A stretch of DNA of 64,000 nucleotides, from NCBI RefSeq assembly GCF_023015805.1, contig NZ_JALKBA010000019.1, positions 1-64,000 of the forward strand, read 5' to 3'. Below, piece by piece: positions 26,369-35,468 of this stretch. Source of the stretch: Cellulophaga sp. F20128. Lineage in GTDB: Bacteria > Bacteroidota > Bacteroidia > Flavobacteriales > Flavobacteriaceae. Within the stretch, counting starts at the first letter, position 1. The number at the start of each line of letters is the position of its first letter. The notes beneath the pieces were generated by a model. That model worked only from the letters and a program-made list of their open reading frames with translations, did not search any database and was not told the origin of the DNA. Made by a program: the position numbers and the translations under genes.

Positions 26369-26733
26369 TCGGCGACAAAGGTAAGCACTACGCTATTGTC
26401 TTCCCTAAAACTTAACTCATAGGTATAAAAACCAATAGGTAAAGGTGTTTCACCCACAAAATCAATAGGCTGTAACGTATAGGTGTTGCCTTCTGCCAGT
26501 ATATTGATGTAGGCATATTTATAGGTTTCTTCTTCATATTCCAGGTAATCCGAGAAGTCGCCTGCAGCGATATTGGTATGAATTTTATCATCTGCTCCTA
26601 CTTGAACCCTTGTAAAAGTTACATCACTCAAGTTTTTAATTCTAAGGTTTACAGCATTTAAATTATCATCCCGGTCTTCACAACCAAAACACAAGGCAAG
26701 TAACAAAACCGGCAAAAACATTAACTTTCTCAT
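26365..26733 (-). CDS. hypothetical lipoprotein
   Basis: About 122 residues from the ATG at 26733 (MRKLMFLPVLLLALCFGCED); an ATG three codons upstream would begin MCAMRK, but the shorter form gives a normal lipoprotein signal with lipobox LCFGC. The mature part is a small beta-rich domain (VNLRIKNLSDVTFTRVQVGADD...FYTYELSFREDNSVVLTFVAD). Probably an outer-membrane or periplasmic lipoprotein of unknown role. It is convergent with the helical secreted protein, their stops sharing four bases. Confidence 0.75.
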   Translation of the reverse strand: MRKLMFLPVLLLALCFGCEDRDDNLNAVNLRIKNLSDVTFTRVQVGADDKIHTNIAAGDFSDYLEYEEETYKYAYINILAEGNTYTLQPIDFVGETPLPIGFYTYELSFREDNSVVLTFVAD

Positions 26734-26784
26734 AGCACACATACAATTAACTTCTATCTATGAAACGATTTTTTGACACTATTA

Positions 26785-27546
26785 TTATCTTACAAAAACA
26801 GGCATGTTCTCTTTTACCGTATGGGCTTCACTAAACGCGTAGCCATCAACATCAAACTTTTTAAGATCATCCAAGTTTGCTGCATTACTATCTATAATAT
26901 AACGCACCATAGCACCCCTAGCTTTCTTAGCGAAAAAACTTATCACCTTAAGTTTGTCATTTTTCCAATCTTTAAAAACAGGTGTAATCACTGGTACTTT
27001 TAATTTTTTGACATCAACCGCACCAAAATATTCATTACTTGCTAAGTTTACAAAAACCTCTTCATCTTCCAATTCATCATTTAGGTGTTGTGTAAGTGTC
27101 TTTTTCCAGAATTCGTGTAGGTTCTTTTTTTTGACAACCTTAAGTTGCGTACCCATTTCTAACCGATACGGCATCATTAAATCCAAAGGCTTTAAAATTC
27201 CGTAAAGCCCAGATAAAATTCTAAGTTTATCTTGTAAATCATCTAACTTCTGTTCCGGAATGGTGTAGGCATCTAACCCTTGGTATACATCGCCATTAAA
27301 AGCATAAATTGCTGGCCTCGCGATATCCGGTGTAAATGGTGTGGTAAATTCTTGATTCCGTTGCCAATTTAACTGTGCTAGATTATCTGAAATCCCCATT
27401 AAGGCTGACAAGGCTTTTGGAGTTTTCTTTTTTAAAATAGCGTTTAATTTAGCCGCCTCTTCTAAAAATTGAGGTTGCGTATACTTTTGTGTCGGCAATG
27501 TAGTTTCAAAATCCAATGATTTTGCTGGAGAAATTACAATCTTCAT
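26785..27546 (-). CDS. yaaA: peroxide stress protein YaaA
   Basis: A 253-residue protein of the YaaA/DUF328 family, recognised by [13 protein letters not shown] at the start, [32 protein letters not shown] near 65-96, and [24 protein letters not shown] near 118-141. In Escherichia coli YaaA limits free iron during peroxide stress and binds DNA. The length matches. It lies about 115 bases after the pseudouridine synthase gene on the same strand. Confidence 0.95.
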   Translation of the reverse strand: MKIVISPAKSLDFETTLPTQKYTQPQFLEEAAKLNAILKKKTPKALSALMGISDNLAQLNWQRNQEFTTPFTPDIARPAIYAFNGDVYQGLDAYTIPEQKLDDLQDKLRILSGLYGILKPLDLMMPYRLEMGTQLKVVKKKNLHEFWKKTLTQHLNDELEDEEVFVNLASNEYFGAVDVKKLKVPVITPVFKDWKNDKLKVISFFAKKARGAMVRYIIDSNAANLDDLKKFDVDGYAFSEAHTVKENMPVFVR

Positions 27547-27662
27547 TTTTATCTAATTTGAGCTAAAAATAGGAATGATTTTTATGAAAACTCACAATAC
27601 TGCAAAAGAGTTTTCAATAGCGCTATTGTTAAAATTGATATCTAAGGCATACGCCAATTAAA

Positions 27663-28688
27663 CTACTCTATATGCTTCGCATAATGCTTCCATTTTTCAA
27701 TAGCATTAGCCATATCTTCTGGAAGCTCTGAATCAAATCGCATAAACTCCTTAGTAACTGGATGCACAAAACCTAAGGTTTTAGCATGTAGTGCCTGTCT
27801 GGGCAAAATCTTAAACGTATTTTCCACAAATTGCTTGTATTTTGTAAAGGTGGTTCCTTTTAAAATACGCTCCCCTCCGTACCGCTCATCATTAAAAATG
27901 GTGTGACCAATATACTTCATATGCACCCGTATTTGGTGCGTTCTACCGGTTTCCAATTTACAAGAAACAACAGTGACATAGCCCAAACGGTCTACCACCT
28001 TATAATGCGTAATTGCTTCTTTACCTTCGTCGCCTTCTGGATATACATGCATCTGCAATCTGTTCTTCGGGTGCCTTCCTAAATGCCCCTCTATTGTTCC
28101 TTCATCGTCCTCTACATTACCCCAAACAATAGCTATATATTCCCTTTCTGATGTTTTGTCAAAAAACTGTTTTGCCAAAAATGTCATTGCCGCTTCAGTC
28201 TTTGCAATAACTAAAAGCCCAGAAGTGTCTTTATCTATTCGATGTACCAGTCCTGGCCTATCGCTAGTATTGTTTGGCAAATCCTTACAATGATGTAACA
28301 AGGCATTAATTAAGGTACCCGAATAATTACCGTGCCCTGGATGCACAACCATTCCTGGTGGTTTATTTACAACCATAAGAACTTCATCCTCATAAACAAC
28401 ATCTATGGGAATATCTTCTGCCTGTAATAAAAACTCATATGGTGGATGGGTAAACATCACGCGAATATCATCACCTGCTTTTACTTTGTAGTTCTGCTTT
28501 ACAACTACATTATTCACCCAAATATGACCATCTTTAGCTGCCTTTTGTATCTGATTACGTGTTGCATTTTCAATAAAATTCATTAAAAATTTGTCAACAC
28601 GTAAAGGCTCTTGTCCTTTAGATGCAACTACTTTATGATGCTCATAAAGTTCCTCGTCATTAGGCTCTGGACCCAGTTGTTCACTCAT
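27663..28688 (-). CDS. RluA-family pseudouridine synthase
   Basis: A 341-residue protein with an S4 RNA-binding domain (about 28-85, RVDKFLMNFIENATRNQIQKAAKDGHIWVN) and the RluA catalytic domain. The signature is HRIDKDTSG at 149-157 with catalytic Asp152; ETGRTHQIRVHMKYIGHTI follows. The layout is that of RluD, which modifies helix 69 of 23S rRNA, but the exact target is inferred. It begins 22 bases after the PASTA gene, probably co-transcribed. Confidence 0.94.
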   Translation of the reverse strand: MSEQLGPEPNDEELYEHHKVVASKGQEPLRVDKFLMNFIENATRNQIQKAAKDGHIWVNNVVVKQNYKVKAGDDIRVMFTHPPYEFLLQAEDIPIDVVYEDEVLMVVNKPPGMVVHPGHGNYSGTLINALLHHCKDLPNNTSDRPGLVHRIDKDTSGLLVIAKTEAAMTFLAKQFFDKTSEREYIAIVWGNVEDDEGTIEGHLGRHPKNRLQMHVYPEGDEGKEAITHYKVVDRLGYVTVVSCKLETGRTHQIRVHMKYIGHTIFNDERYGGERILKGTTFTKYKQFVENTFKILPRQALHAKTLGFVHPVTKEFMRFDSELPEDMANAIEKWKHYAKHIE

Positions 28689-28709
28689 AAAAATATATGC
28701 CTTTTAGTC

Positions 28710-29264
28710 TTATCGATTACCGTTACCACAAACCAATTCTACCTTAGAAGTCTTTGGTAATTTATCGCCTGGTTTTACATTCTTGCCCATATACTTTATA
28801 CCAAGAACCATATCCTTTCCAATATTATCTACATAGGTAATTTTTGGCTCGTCTAAACCAACTGCCAACAACATGGAGGTAGCATTTCTTTTGGTTTTCT
28901 GAATCACCTGTGGTACGGATACTTTTTTATATCCGGACGGATTTACTGTAAAGTAAATCTTTCTATTCTTTTTTACCTTATTCCCAGCTGGTGGATTCTG
29001 CTCAATAATAGAAAATCGAGGAAAACTAGGGTTGTAATTGGCTGAATCCAATACATGAGACCTCAGTCCCGCCTTATCTACTTCGTGTTTCATTTGAGAA
29101 ACTGTCATTTTGGAAAAATCCGGCACCTCCACAAATTCCCCATGGTTGGTGGTAGATTTTAACCATTGTAAAATTACAAAAACCAATACCAAGACAACCA
29201 TAAGGGCTAGCCCCAATTGTATAATAAATGATTTACTTTTTATGAAGTTGAAAAAATTTCGCAT
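28710..29264 (-). CDS. PASTA domain-containing membrane protein
   Basis: A 184-residue protein from the ATG at 29264 (MRNFFNFIKSKSF); an upstream TTG would add seven residues through the promoter and is rejected. One membrane segment (about 13-35) leads to two PASTA domains in the periplasm: FVEVPDFSKMTVSQMKHEVDKAGL...NPPAGNKVKKNRKIYFTVN and VSVPQVIQKTKRNATSMLLAVGL...KPGDKLPKTSKVELVCG. PASTA domains bind peptidoglycan or muropeptides in other proteins; no kinase domain is attached here. It lies opposite ddl, a cell-wall gene, and leads the transcript into the pseudouridine synthase gene. Confidence 0.88.
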   Translation of the reverse strand: MRNFFNFIKSKSFIIQLGLALMVVLVLVFVILQWLKSTTNHGEFVEVPDFSKMTVSQMKHEVDKAGLRSHVLDSANYNPSFPRFSIIEQNPPAGNKVKKNRKIYFTVNPSGYKKVSVPQVIQKTKRNATSMLLAVGLDEPKITYVDNIGKDMVLGIKYMGKNVKPGDKLPKTSKVELVCGNGNR

Positions 29265-29282
29265 AATTATAGAAATATCGTA

Positions 29283-29290
29283 CAAATATA
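29283..29290 (-). promoter_or_regulatory. -7 element (TATATTTG) for the PASTA gene
   Basis: On the minus strand it reads TATATTTG, 18 bases before the ATG at 29264, and supports that start choice. It also lies inside the longer alternative reading frame, arguing against the upstream TTG. Confidence 0.6.
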
Positions 29291-29364
29291 TAAAACCCTA
29301 TCCTTTTTTCTTTAATTTAAAAAAATGATATTTGTTACCATCATTATATTGAATCAAAATTGCC

Positions 29365-30339
29365 ATGAAAAAAAATATTGCCATAATTATGGGTGGCTAC
29401 TCCAAGGAGTATAATATATCCCTAAAAAGCGGAAACGTTGTCTATAAATTTCTAGATGATGCAACCTATAACAAGTACAAGATTCACATTTTTAAAGACA
29501 AATGGGTATATGTAGATGCCAATGAAAATGAACAAGCTGTGGATAAAAGTGATTTTTCAATTGTAATTGATGGAAAAAAACTAAAGTTCGACTGTATTTT
29601 TAATGCCATTCATGGTACACCAGGTGAGGACGGGTATTTGCAAGCCTATTTTGAATTGGTAGGACTTCCACAAACAGCTTGTAATTTTTACCAGGCAGCT
29701 TTAACCTTCAACAAAAGAGATTTACTCAGTGTTCTAAAGCCTTACGGCATAGCATCTGCAAAATCGTATTACCTTAACAAAGGTGATGCTGTAAACGAAG
29801 ATGCAATTATTAGCAAACTTGGATTACCTTGTTTTGTAAAAGCCAATAAGGCAGGTAGTAGCTTTGGCATTTCTAAAGTACACACCAAAGAAGCCTTACT
29901 ACCAGCTATTGAAAATGCGTATGAAGCCGATGATGAAATCATTATTGAAGCTTTTTTAGATGGCACAGAAGTTTCCGTAGGAGTTATTACCTACCAAGGC
30001 AAAACCAAAGTATTGCCTATCACAGAAATTGTAACTGAGAACGATTTCTTTGATTACGAAGCCAAATACGAAGGCAAATCTCAAGAAATTACACCCGCGA
30101 GAATTTCCAAAGAACAAGAAGAAAAAGTGAGCAATATTGCCAAGCGTGTGTACGAAATCCTAAAAATGAAGGGATACTCTAGAAGTGAATTTATTTTTGT
30201 AGACAATGAACCCTACATGTTAGAAATGAATACGACCCCTGGGTTAACAGAAGAAAGTATTTTACCACAACAAGCAGCCGCGGCAGGAATATCTCTTGCG
30301 CAATTGTTTGACAGTGCTATTAAAGAGGCTTTAAGATAA
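29365..30339 (+). CDS. ddl: D-alanine--D-alanine ligase
   Basis: A 324-residue ATP-grasp enzyme that makes the D-Ala-D-Ala dipeptide of peptidoglycan. Motifs: IIMGGYSKEYNISLKSG at the start, FNAIHGTPGEDG near 81-92, GLPCFVKANKAGSSFGISKV (ATP loop), EAFLDGTEVSVGV, and the metal site ...YMLEMNTTPGLTEESI near the end. The length fits. It is transcribed away from the PASTA gene and leads to coaD after 68 bases. Confidence 0.97.
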   Translation: MKKNIAIIMGGYSKEYNISLKSGNVVYKFLDDATYNKYKIHIFKDKWVYVDANENEQAVDKSDFSIVIDGKKLKFDCIFNAIHGTPGEDGYLQAYFELVGLPQTACNFYQAALTFNKRDLLSVLKPYGIASAKSYYLNKGDAVNEDAIISKLGLPCFVKANKAGSSFGISKVHTKEALLPAIENAYEADDEIIIEAFLDGTEVSVGVITYQGKTKVLPITEIVTENDFFDYEAKYEGKSQEITPARISKEQEEKVSNIAKRVYEILKMKGYSRSEFIFVDNEPYMLEMNTTPGLTEESILPQQAAAAGISLAQLFDSAIKEALR

Positions 30340-30407
30340 TTTAGTTAACTTTAAACAGTAAGAATTGCATTACCCTTTATAAACTCAAGTCAAAACAAAC
30401 ACAACAC

Positions 30408-30863
30408 ATGAAACGTGCTATTTTTCCTGGTTCTTTTGATCCGCTAACCTTAGGTCACACCGATATTATAAATAGAGGAATTACTCTTTTTGATGAAGTG
30501 ATTATCGCCATAGGTATTAATGCCGATAAAAAATATATGTTTTCATTAGAAAAAAGAATGAAATTTATAAAAGCAGCATACAAAGATGAACCTAAAATTA
30601 AAGTGATGACCTACGAAGGCCTTACTATTGATTTTTGCAAAAAAATGAAGGCTAATTTCATACTCAGAGGCTTGCGCAATCCGGCTGATTTTGAATTTGA
30701 AAAAGCAATTGCACATACCAATAGAAAATTATCAGAAATAGAAACCGTATTCTTACTAACATCATCTGGAAAATCATATATCAGTTCTTCCATTGTTCGC
30801 GATGTTATCCGGAACAATGGCGATTATACCGTATTAGTACCAGACACAGTTAGGGTTAAATAA
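30408..30863 (+). CDS. coaD: phosphopantetheine adenylyltransferase
   Basis: A 151-residue enzyme of coenzyme A synthesis joining AMP to 4'-phosphopantetheine. The nucleotidyltransferase motif is GSFDPLTLGHTDII near 8-21 (T/HxGH), with LRGLRNPADFEFE and ISSSIVRDV near the end. The length is standard. It lies between ddl and the M14 peptidase with short spacings, likely one transcript. Confidence 0.98.
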   Translation: MKRAIFPGSFDPLTLGHTDIINRGITLFDEVIIAIGINADKKYMFSLEKRMKFIKAAYKDEPKIKVMTYEGLTIDFCKKMKANFILRGLRNPADFEFEKAIAHTNRKLSEIETVFLLTSSGKSYISSSIVRDVIRNNGDYTVLVPDTVRVK

Positions 30864-30876
30864 AGAAAGACAATAG

Positions 30877-32622
30877 ATGAAAAATAGTATTTACCTTTTC
30901 TGCCTCCTTCTGCTTACGGCTTGTACCCAGGAAACCCAGAAAAAGCAAAAAGATTTTCAAACTTTTTTTGAAATTTCTCAGGGATTAGAAACGCCAACCT
31001 ACCCAGAGGTCATAGCGTACTACACCAAACTAGCAAATGAATTGCCTGAAATAAACATACAAACCATAGGAGAGTCAGACAGTGGCTTTCCACTACACTT
31101 GGTCACCTACAACCCAACAAGAGAATTCAATTTCAAAAAAATCAGCAAAGAAAAAACGGTTATTTTAATAAACAATGGCATTCACCCGGGTGAAAGTGAT
31201 GGTATTGACGCCACTATGTTGTTGTTTAGAGATTTAGGGATACATCATATAAAAGCACCAAAGAATACTATTATAACAACGATTCCTATATATAATGTTG
31301 GTGGCGCATTAAATAGGAATGCCACTTCTAGAACCAATCAAAATGGCCCAAAAAATTATGGTTTTAGAGGCAATGCCCAGAACTACGACCTAAACAGAGA
31401 TTTTATAAAAAGTGACACCAAAAATGCCCAAACATTTGCCAAAATCTTTCACTTAACCAATCCCGATGTTTTTATAGATAATCACGTAAGCAATGGTGCT
31501 GACTACCAATACACCCTAACCCATTTATTTACACAGCACAACAAACTAGGAGGCAAATTAGGAGCCTACCTTCATACCCAAATGATGCCTACTCTAGAGA
31601 CATCCCTAGAAGAGATAGACTGGAGCATAACGCCTTATGTGAATGTTTTTAACAGTGTTCCTGAAGAAGGCTTTTCTCAATTTATGGACTACCCAAGATA
31701 TTCAACTGGCTATACTACCTTGTGGAACACCTTAGGCATGATGGTAGAAACGCACATGCTAAAACCCTACAAACAACGCGTTTTAGGCACTTACTTTTTA
31801 ATGCAGAAAATGATAGATATCACCGAAAAGGATGGTAAGAAAATAAAAGAATTACGTCAAGCTGCTTTTGCTGAATACAAAACTAAAGAAAGCTACCCGC
31901 TTCACTATACGATCGACACAACAAAGACATCAACCCTAAACTTTAAAGGATATGAAGCAGATCAAATTACTAGTGAAGTTACAGGTTTAAAACGTTTAAA
32001 ATACGACAAAACAAGACCGTTTACCAAGGAAGTCGTTTATAAAAACTACATGAAAGCCACAGATAGCATTCGCATACCAAGCGCCTATATAATTCCTAGG
32101 GGATGGCAAAAAATAATCCCCTTCCTAGACAGGAACAACATAAGCTATAAAACACTAGACAAGGATACCATTATTAATGTAGAGTCTTATAAGATTGAAG
32201 ACTATCAGACGCGCAAAACCGCTTATGAAGGACATTATCCACACAGCAACACTAGCGTAACTACTACGACTAAAAGCGTACATTTTTACAAGGGTGATTA
32301 TCTTGTACCAACAAACCAAGATGGCATTCGCTATTTGCTAGAAACATTAGAACCATCGGCAATAGACTCTTTTTTTAATTGGAATTTTTTTGACACTATT
32401 CTACAACAAAAAGAAGGTTTTTCTCCCTATGTTTTTGAAGATATCGCCATGCAGTTACTCCAAGACAACCCAGGGCTAAAATTAGAATTTGAACATAAAA
32501 AACAATTAGACAAAAGCTTTACAAACAATTGGTATGCGCAATTGGACTGGATTCATAAAAAATCGGAGTATTATGAAAAAGCACATTTACAATACCCTAT
32601 ATTTAGAATTCTGAAAAACTAG
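30877..32622 (+). CDS. M14 family zinc carboxypeptidase lipoprotein
   Basis: A 581-residue lipoprotein: signal MKNSIYLFCLLLLTACTQ with lipobox LLTAC. The catalytic domain shows the M14 zinc ligands in NNGIHPGESDG (His and Glu) and FIDNHVSNGADYQYT (His), then a putative catalytic Glu in GMMVETHML. The C-terminal third (residues about 330-580) is a separate domain ending in a Trp/Tyr-rich tail. It probably trims peptides or murein stems in the periplasm. The stop lies three bases from the opposing NUDIX stop. Confidence 0.88.
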   Translation: MKNSIYLFCLLLLTACTQETQKKQKDFQTFFEISQGLETPTYPEVIAYYTKLANELPEINIQTIGESDSGFPLHLVTYNPTREFNFKKISKEKTVILINNGIHPGESDGIDATMLLFRDLGIHHIKAPKNTIITTIPIYNVGGALNRNATSRTNQNGPKNYGFRGNAQNYDLNRDFIKSDTKNAQTFAKIFHLTNPDVFIDNHVSNGADYQYTLTHLFTQHNKLGGKLGAYLHTQMMPTLETSLEEIDWSITPYVNVFNSVPEEGFSQFMDYPRYSTGYTTLWNTLGMMVETHMLKPYKQRVLGTYFLMQKMIDITEKDGKKIKELRQAAFAEYKTKESYPLHYTIDTTKTSTLNFKGYEADQITSEVTGLKRLKYDKTRPFTKEVVYKNYMKATDSIRIPSAYIIPRGWQKIIPFLDRNNISYKTLDKDTIINVESYKIEDYQTRKTAYEGHYPHSNTSVTTTTKSVHFYKGDYLVPTNQDGIRYLLETLEPSAIDSFFNWNFFDTILQQKEGFSPYVFEDIAMQLLQDNPGLKLEFEHKKQLDKSFTNNWYAQLDWIHKKSEYYEKAHLQYPIFRILKN

Positions 32623-32625
32623 AAA

Positions 32626-33213
32626 CTACTCGTCAAACAAAACTTTAATATTGGCATAGGAATTTTCCAATGCCTTTGCTATTTTACTCGGGCCTTTCCA
32701 TTTCACTTTTTGAATACCTTCATCCAATTGACCCGTGAGTTCTCCTTTGTACGAAGTTTTCATAGCAAACCAATGTACTTCCTTAAGTTTTTGTTTGCCG
32801 TTCCGTTTAAAAATATGATAGGTAGTTTTTAAATAGTTTTCAATCTTTAAGCCTTTCACACCAGTCTCCTCTTCTACTTCCCGAAGCGCACACTCCTCTA
32901 TTGTTTCCCCCTGATCTATTTTCCCTTTTGGTAAATCCCATTTATTATTTCTATAAATAAAAAGCACCTTCCCATCTTTATTGGTAACCACTCCTCCTGC
33001 AGCTACAACGATGGGTATCTTTTTTGAGAACTTCTTTAAAATCTCCTCTTTATTAGGGTGATAGATATATGCCTTGGACAGTTTATTCTTAGTCAAAGCC
33101 TTAATAGCATCGTTAATTGCCTGCTCGTTCAACAAAAAATATTTATTATCTGCAATGTCCGAGAGTTTATTTGTTAAAATCAAGGGCAATTCATTCACAA
33201 AAACTTTATACAT
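32626..33213 (-). CDS. NUDIX hydrolase
   Basis: A 195-residue protein from the ATG at 33213 (MYKVFVNELPLIL); an upstream GTG would extend it across the pyrE start and is rejected. The Nudix box (GX5EX7REVXEEXG) is complete at 97-119. An N-terminal domain of about 65 residues precedes it. It hydrolyses a nucleoside diphosphate linked to another group; the substrate is unknown. It is divergent from pyrE with only seven bases between the two start codons, so the pyrE -7 element lies within this gene's first codons. Confidence 0.9.
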   Translation of the reverse strand: MYKVFVNELPLILTNKLSDIADNKYFLLNEQAINDAIKALTKNKLSKAYIYHPNKEEILKKFSKKIPIVVAAGGVVTNKDGKVLFIYRNNKWDLPKGKIDQGETIEECALREVEEETGVKGLKIENYLKTTYHIFKRNGKQKLKEVHWFAMKTSYKGELTGQLDEGIQKVKWKGPSKIAKALENSYANIKVLFDE

Positions 33214-33216
33214 TTG
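33209..33216 (+). promoter_or_regulatory. -7 element (TACATTTG) for pyrE, overlapping the NUDIX start
   Basis: TACATTTG matches TAnnTTTG exactly and ends four bases before the pyrE ATG at 33221. Bases 33211-33213 are also the NUDIX start codon on the other strand. The geometry predicts a pyrE transcript starting at or next to its ATG. Confidence 0.6.
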
Positions 33217-33220
33217 TGTT

Positions 33221-33862
33221 ATGGTTTTAAATAAAGACACTGCAAAAAAAACAGCCGAACTTTTATTGCAAATTAATGCAATTAAGTTGAAACCAGAAAA
33301 TCCTTTTACATGGGCTTCTGGATGGAAATCTCCAATCTATTGTGATAATAGAATTATTCTATCGTATCCTACAATTAGAAATTACGTTAGAGAACAGTTA
33401 GCCAAGCAAGTAGAGCTGCTCTATGGCAAACCAGATGTAATTGCTGGGGTAGCCACTGGCGCAATTGGCATTGGTATGCTTGTTGCGGAATATTTAGGAC
33501 TACCTTTTATCTATGTTAGACCTGAACCAAAATCGCACGGCAGACAAAACCAAATAGAAGGGCAACTAACTCCCAACCAAAACGTTGTGGTTATTGAAGA
33601 TTTAATTAGCACGGGAAAAAGCAGCTTAAATGCAGTAAAGGCGCTGAAAGAAGCAGGAGCCAATGTAAAAGGAATGGTTGCAATATTCACCTATGGTTTT
33701 AATGTTGCAGATGAAAATTTTAAAAGCGAAAGTCTACAATTACACACCCTTAGTGATTATAGCAATTTAATACAACAAGCATCAGATACCCATTATATAA
33801 AAGAAGAACAATTAAACACTTTGCTGCAATGGAAAACCAACCCAGCAGCATGGAAACCATAA
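33221..33862 (+). CDS. pyrE: orotate phosphoribosyltransferase
   Basis: A 213-residue enzyme converting orotate and PRPP to OMP in UMP synthesis. The start is the ATG at 33221 (MVLNKDTAKKTAELLLQINAIKL), four bases after the -7 element; a longer frame would run antisense through NUDIX. Motifs: NPFTWASGWKSPIYCDNR, GVATGAIGIGMLVAEYL and the PRPP loop VVVIEDLISTGKSSL. It is followed after four bases by the SRPBCC gene. Confidence 0.97.
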   Translation: MVLNKDTAKKTAELLLQINAIKLKPENPFTWASGWKSPIYCDNRIILSYPTIRNYVREQLAKQVELLYGKPDVIAGVATGAIGIGMLVAEYLGLPFIYVRPEPKSHGRQNQIEGQLTPNQNVVVIEDLISTGKSSLNAVKALKEAGANVKGMVAIFTYGFNVADENFKSESLQLHTLSDYSNLIQQASDTHYIKEEQLNTLLQWKTNPAAWKP

Positions 33863-33866
33863 TATT

Positions 33867-34259
33867 ATGCACATAGAATCACCAAAAAAAACAATTAACA
33901 AGAGCGAAAAAGAAGTTTTTGACTTTCTAATTGATATAAAAAACTTTGAAAAATTAATGCCGGAAAACATTAGTAAGTTTGAAGTACTAGGTGCGGATAA
34001 ATTCCTCTTTGCCTTAAAAGGGATGCCCGAGATTGTATTAAAATTAAAAGAACAACACCCTAACAATAAAATAGTTTTAGGCGCTGCAAGTGACAAACTA
34101 CCTTTTACCTTAACGGCAGACATTCTTGCCGTATCAGACACAGAAAGCGAAGTGACTCTAAGTTTTGAAGGCAAATTCAATGCAATGATGGCTATGATGG
34201 TAAAGTCGCCCATTACAAACTTCATAGAGACACTATCTAAAAACTTAGGGAAGATTTAA
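33867..34259 (+). CDS. SRPBCC-like small protein
   Basis: A 130-residue protein starting MHIESPKKTINKSEKEVFDFLIDIKNFEKLMPENISKFEV, which resembles the SRPBCC (START-like) ligand-binding fold: the first strand, the 'FDFLxDIxNFxxLMP' helix pair and a long C-terminal helix (MMAMMVKSPITNFIETLSKNL). The ligand is unknown. It follows pyrE closely and its stop TAA shares the palindrome TTAA (34256-34259) with the opposing birA stop. Confidence 0.8.
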   Translation: MHIESPKKTINKSEKEVFDFLIDIKNFEKLMPENISKFEVLGADKFLFALKGMPEIVLKLKEQHPNNKIVLGAASDKLPFTLTADILAVSDTESEVTLSFEGKFNAMMAMMVKSPITNFIETLSKNLGKI

Positions 34260-34987
34260 TACATTAATTGGATTTCTTTTAAATCGTATTCCTGTAAAAG
34301 TTGATCCTCTAGCATAACTATTAGTTTTCCGCTAGGGGAAACTCCTTTAATAAACCCCATAAAATAATTTCCTTCTTTATCTTTAAAAGTAGACGGCTTG
34401 TCTATTCTAAACATTATTTTTTCATACTTACTGGTTAATTCGGCCGTATGTGATAAAAATTCCTTCGTAAGATATTTTCTTAGTTTTGCAATTATTAGCT
34501 TTAAAACTTCATCCAGATCAAAAGTCACACCCATTTCTAGCCGCAAAGAAGACACATCGGGTAAATTATAAAATGAAGTTTGATTCACATTTAACCCAAT
34601 TCCTATGATGGAGGTTTTTATTTTGCTACCCAATAAAATGTTTTCGATAAGAATGCCACATATTTTAGAGTTAGCTGACAGAATGTCGTTAGGCCATTTT
34701 ACGGACAAATTGGGAACCCCAAGAGCAGATAAGGCTTCATAAATAGCTAGAGATGTACACATGTTTAATGCAAACTGATTGGCAACCCTCAGTGACTCTC
34801 CTTTTTTTAATACGCTAAATGTCAAGTTTTTACCACTATCAGAAATCCATTTTGTGCCCATTTGCCCACGTCCTTTCAATTGCTCCTCCGCAACTACAAC
34901 TGCAAAATCCTCCAGCGCGTTATCTGGCAATAATTGCTTTAAATAGGCATTGGTTGAGTCGGTGGCATTAAGTTTGATTATCTGCAT
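34256..34987 (-). CDS. birA: biotin--[acetyl-CoA-carboxylase] ligase
   Basis: A 243-residue biotin protein ligase without the N-terminal DNA-binding domain, so it is a group I enzyme that attaches biotin but should not repress. Motifs: DSTNAYLKQL, the biotin/AMP loop GRGQMGTKWIS near 40-50, and SVKWPNDILSANSKICGILIEN near 98-120. A likely client in this window is pyruvate carboxylase. It is convergent with the SRPBCC gene, the two stop codons overlapping in TTAA. Confidence 0.95.
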   Translation of the reverse strand: MQIIKLNATDSTNAYLKQLLPDNALEDFAVVVAEEQLKGRGQMGTKWISDSGKNLTFSVLKKGESLRVANQFALNMCTSLAIYEALSALGVPNLSVKWPNDILSANSKICGILIENILLGSKIKTSIIGIGLNVNQTSFYNLPDVSSLRLEMGVTFDLDEVLKLIIAKLRKYLTKEFLSHTAELTSKYEKIMFRIDKPSTFKDKEGNYFMGFIKGVSPSGKLIVMLEDQLLQEYDLKEIQLMY

Positions 34988-35054
34988 ATGTAGTTTATTA
35001 CAAAAATCTACAATCTTAATATTAAAAACAATAGTTAAGAAAACAAAAAAACAA

Positions 35055-35062
35055 TAACTTTG
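35055..35062 (+). promoter_or_regulatory. -7 element (TAACTTTG) for the rsfS-ftsH operon
   Basis: TAACTTTG matches TAnnTTTG and lies 19 bases before the rsfS ATG at 35082. No clear -33 element was seen. Confidence 0.55.
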
Positions 35063-35081
35063 TATAATCTAAAATTTTTGA

Positions 35082-35459
35082 ATGCAAAAAAAGAAAGCTA
35101 GTGCAGATGAGCTAATTGCTTTAATTTTACAAGGAGTAGAAGACGTTAAAGGACACGATATAAATTTACTAGACCTTAGGGACATAGAAAATACCGTTTG
35201 TGATTACTTTATTGTATGTAACGGTACTTCAAACACGCATGTCAATGCGATTGTAAATTCAATACAAAAAACAGTTAGTAAGGCAATACATGATAAACCT
35301 TGGCATATAGAGGGATCTGAAAATGCAGAATGGGTTTTATTAGACTACATCAATGTTGTTGTGCATGTCTTCCAAAAACAGATTAGAGATTTCTATGATA
35401 TAGAAGGACTTTGGGGAGATGCAAAAATTACAGCAATTGAAAGTAGTTATAATCAGTAA
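35082..35459 (+). CDS. rsfS: ribosome silencing factor RsfS
   Basis: A 125-residue RsfS/Iojap protein, which binds uL14 on the 50S subunit and blocks subunit joining when nutrients fall. Motifs: GHDINLLDLRDIENTVCDYFIVCNGTSNTHVNAI and WHIEGSENAEWVLLDYINVVVHVF near 91-114, followed by RDFYDIEGLWGDA. It heads the operon with ftsH nine bases behind. Confidence 0.97.
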   Translation: MQKKKASADELIALILQGVEDVKGHDINLLDLRDIENTVCDYFIVCNGTSNTHVNAIVNSIQKTVSKAIHDKPWHIEGSENAEWVLLDYINVVVHVFQKQIRDFYDIEGLWGDAKITAIESSYNQ

Positions 35460-35468
35460 AAAAGAAAA

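Noticed and set aside
29265-29285. TTG start adding seven residues to the PASTA protein.
   Set aside because: The extension crosses the -7 element at 29283-29290; the ATG at 29264 fits a normal distance.
33074-33220. Extended pyrE start giving a 262-residue protein.
   Set aside because: The extra residues are antisense to NUDIX and do not resemble OPRTase; the ATG at 33221 matches the family length.
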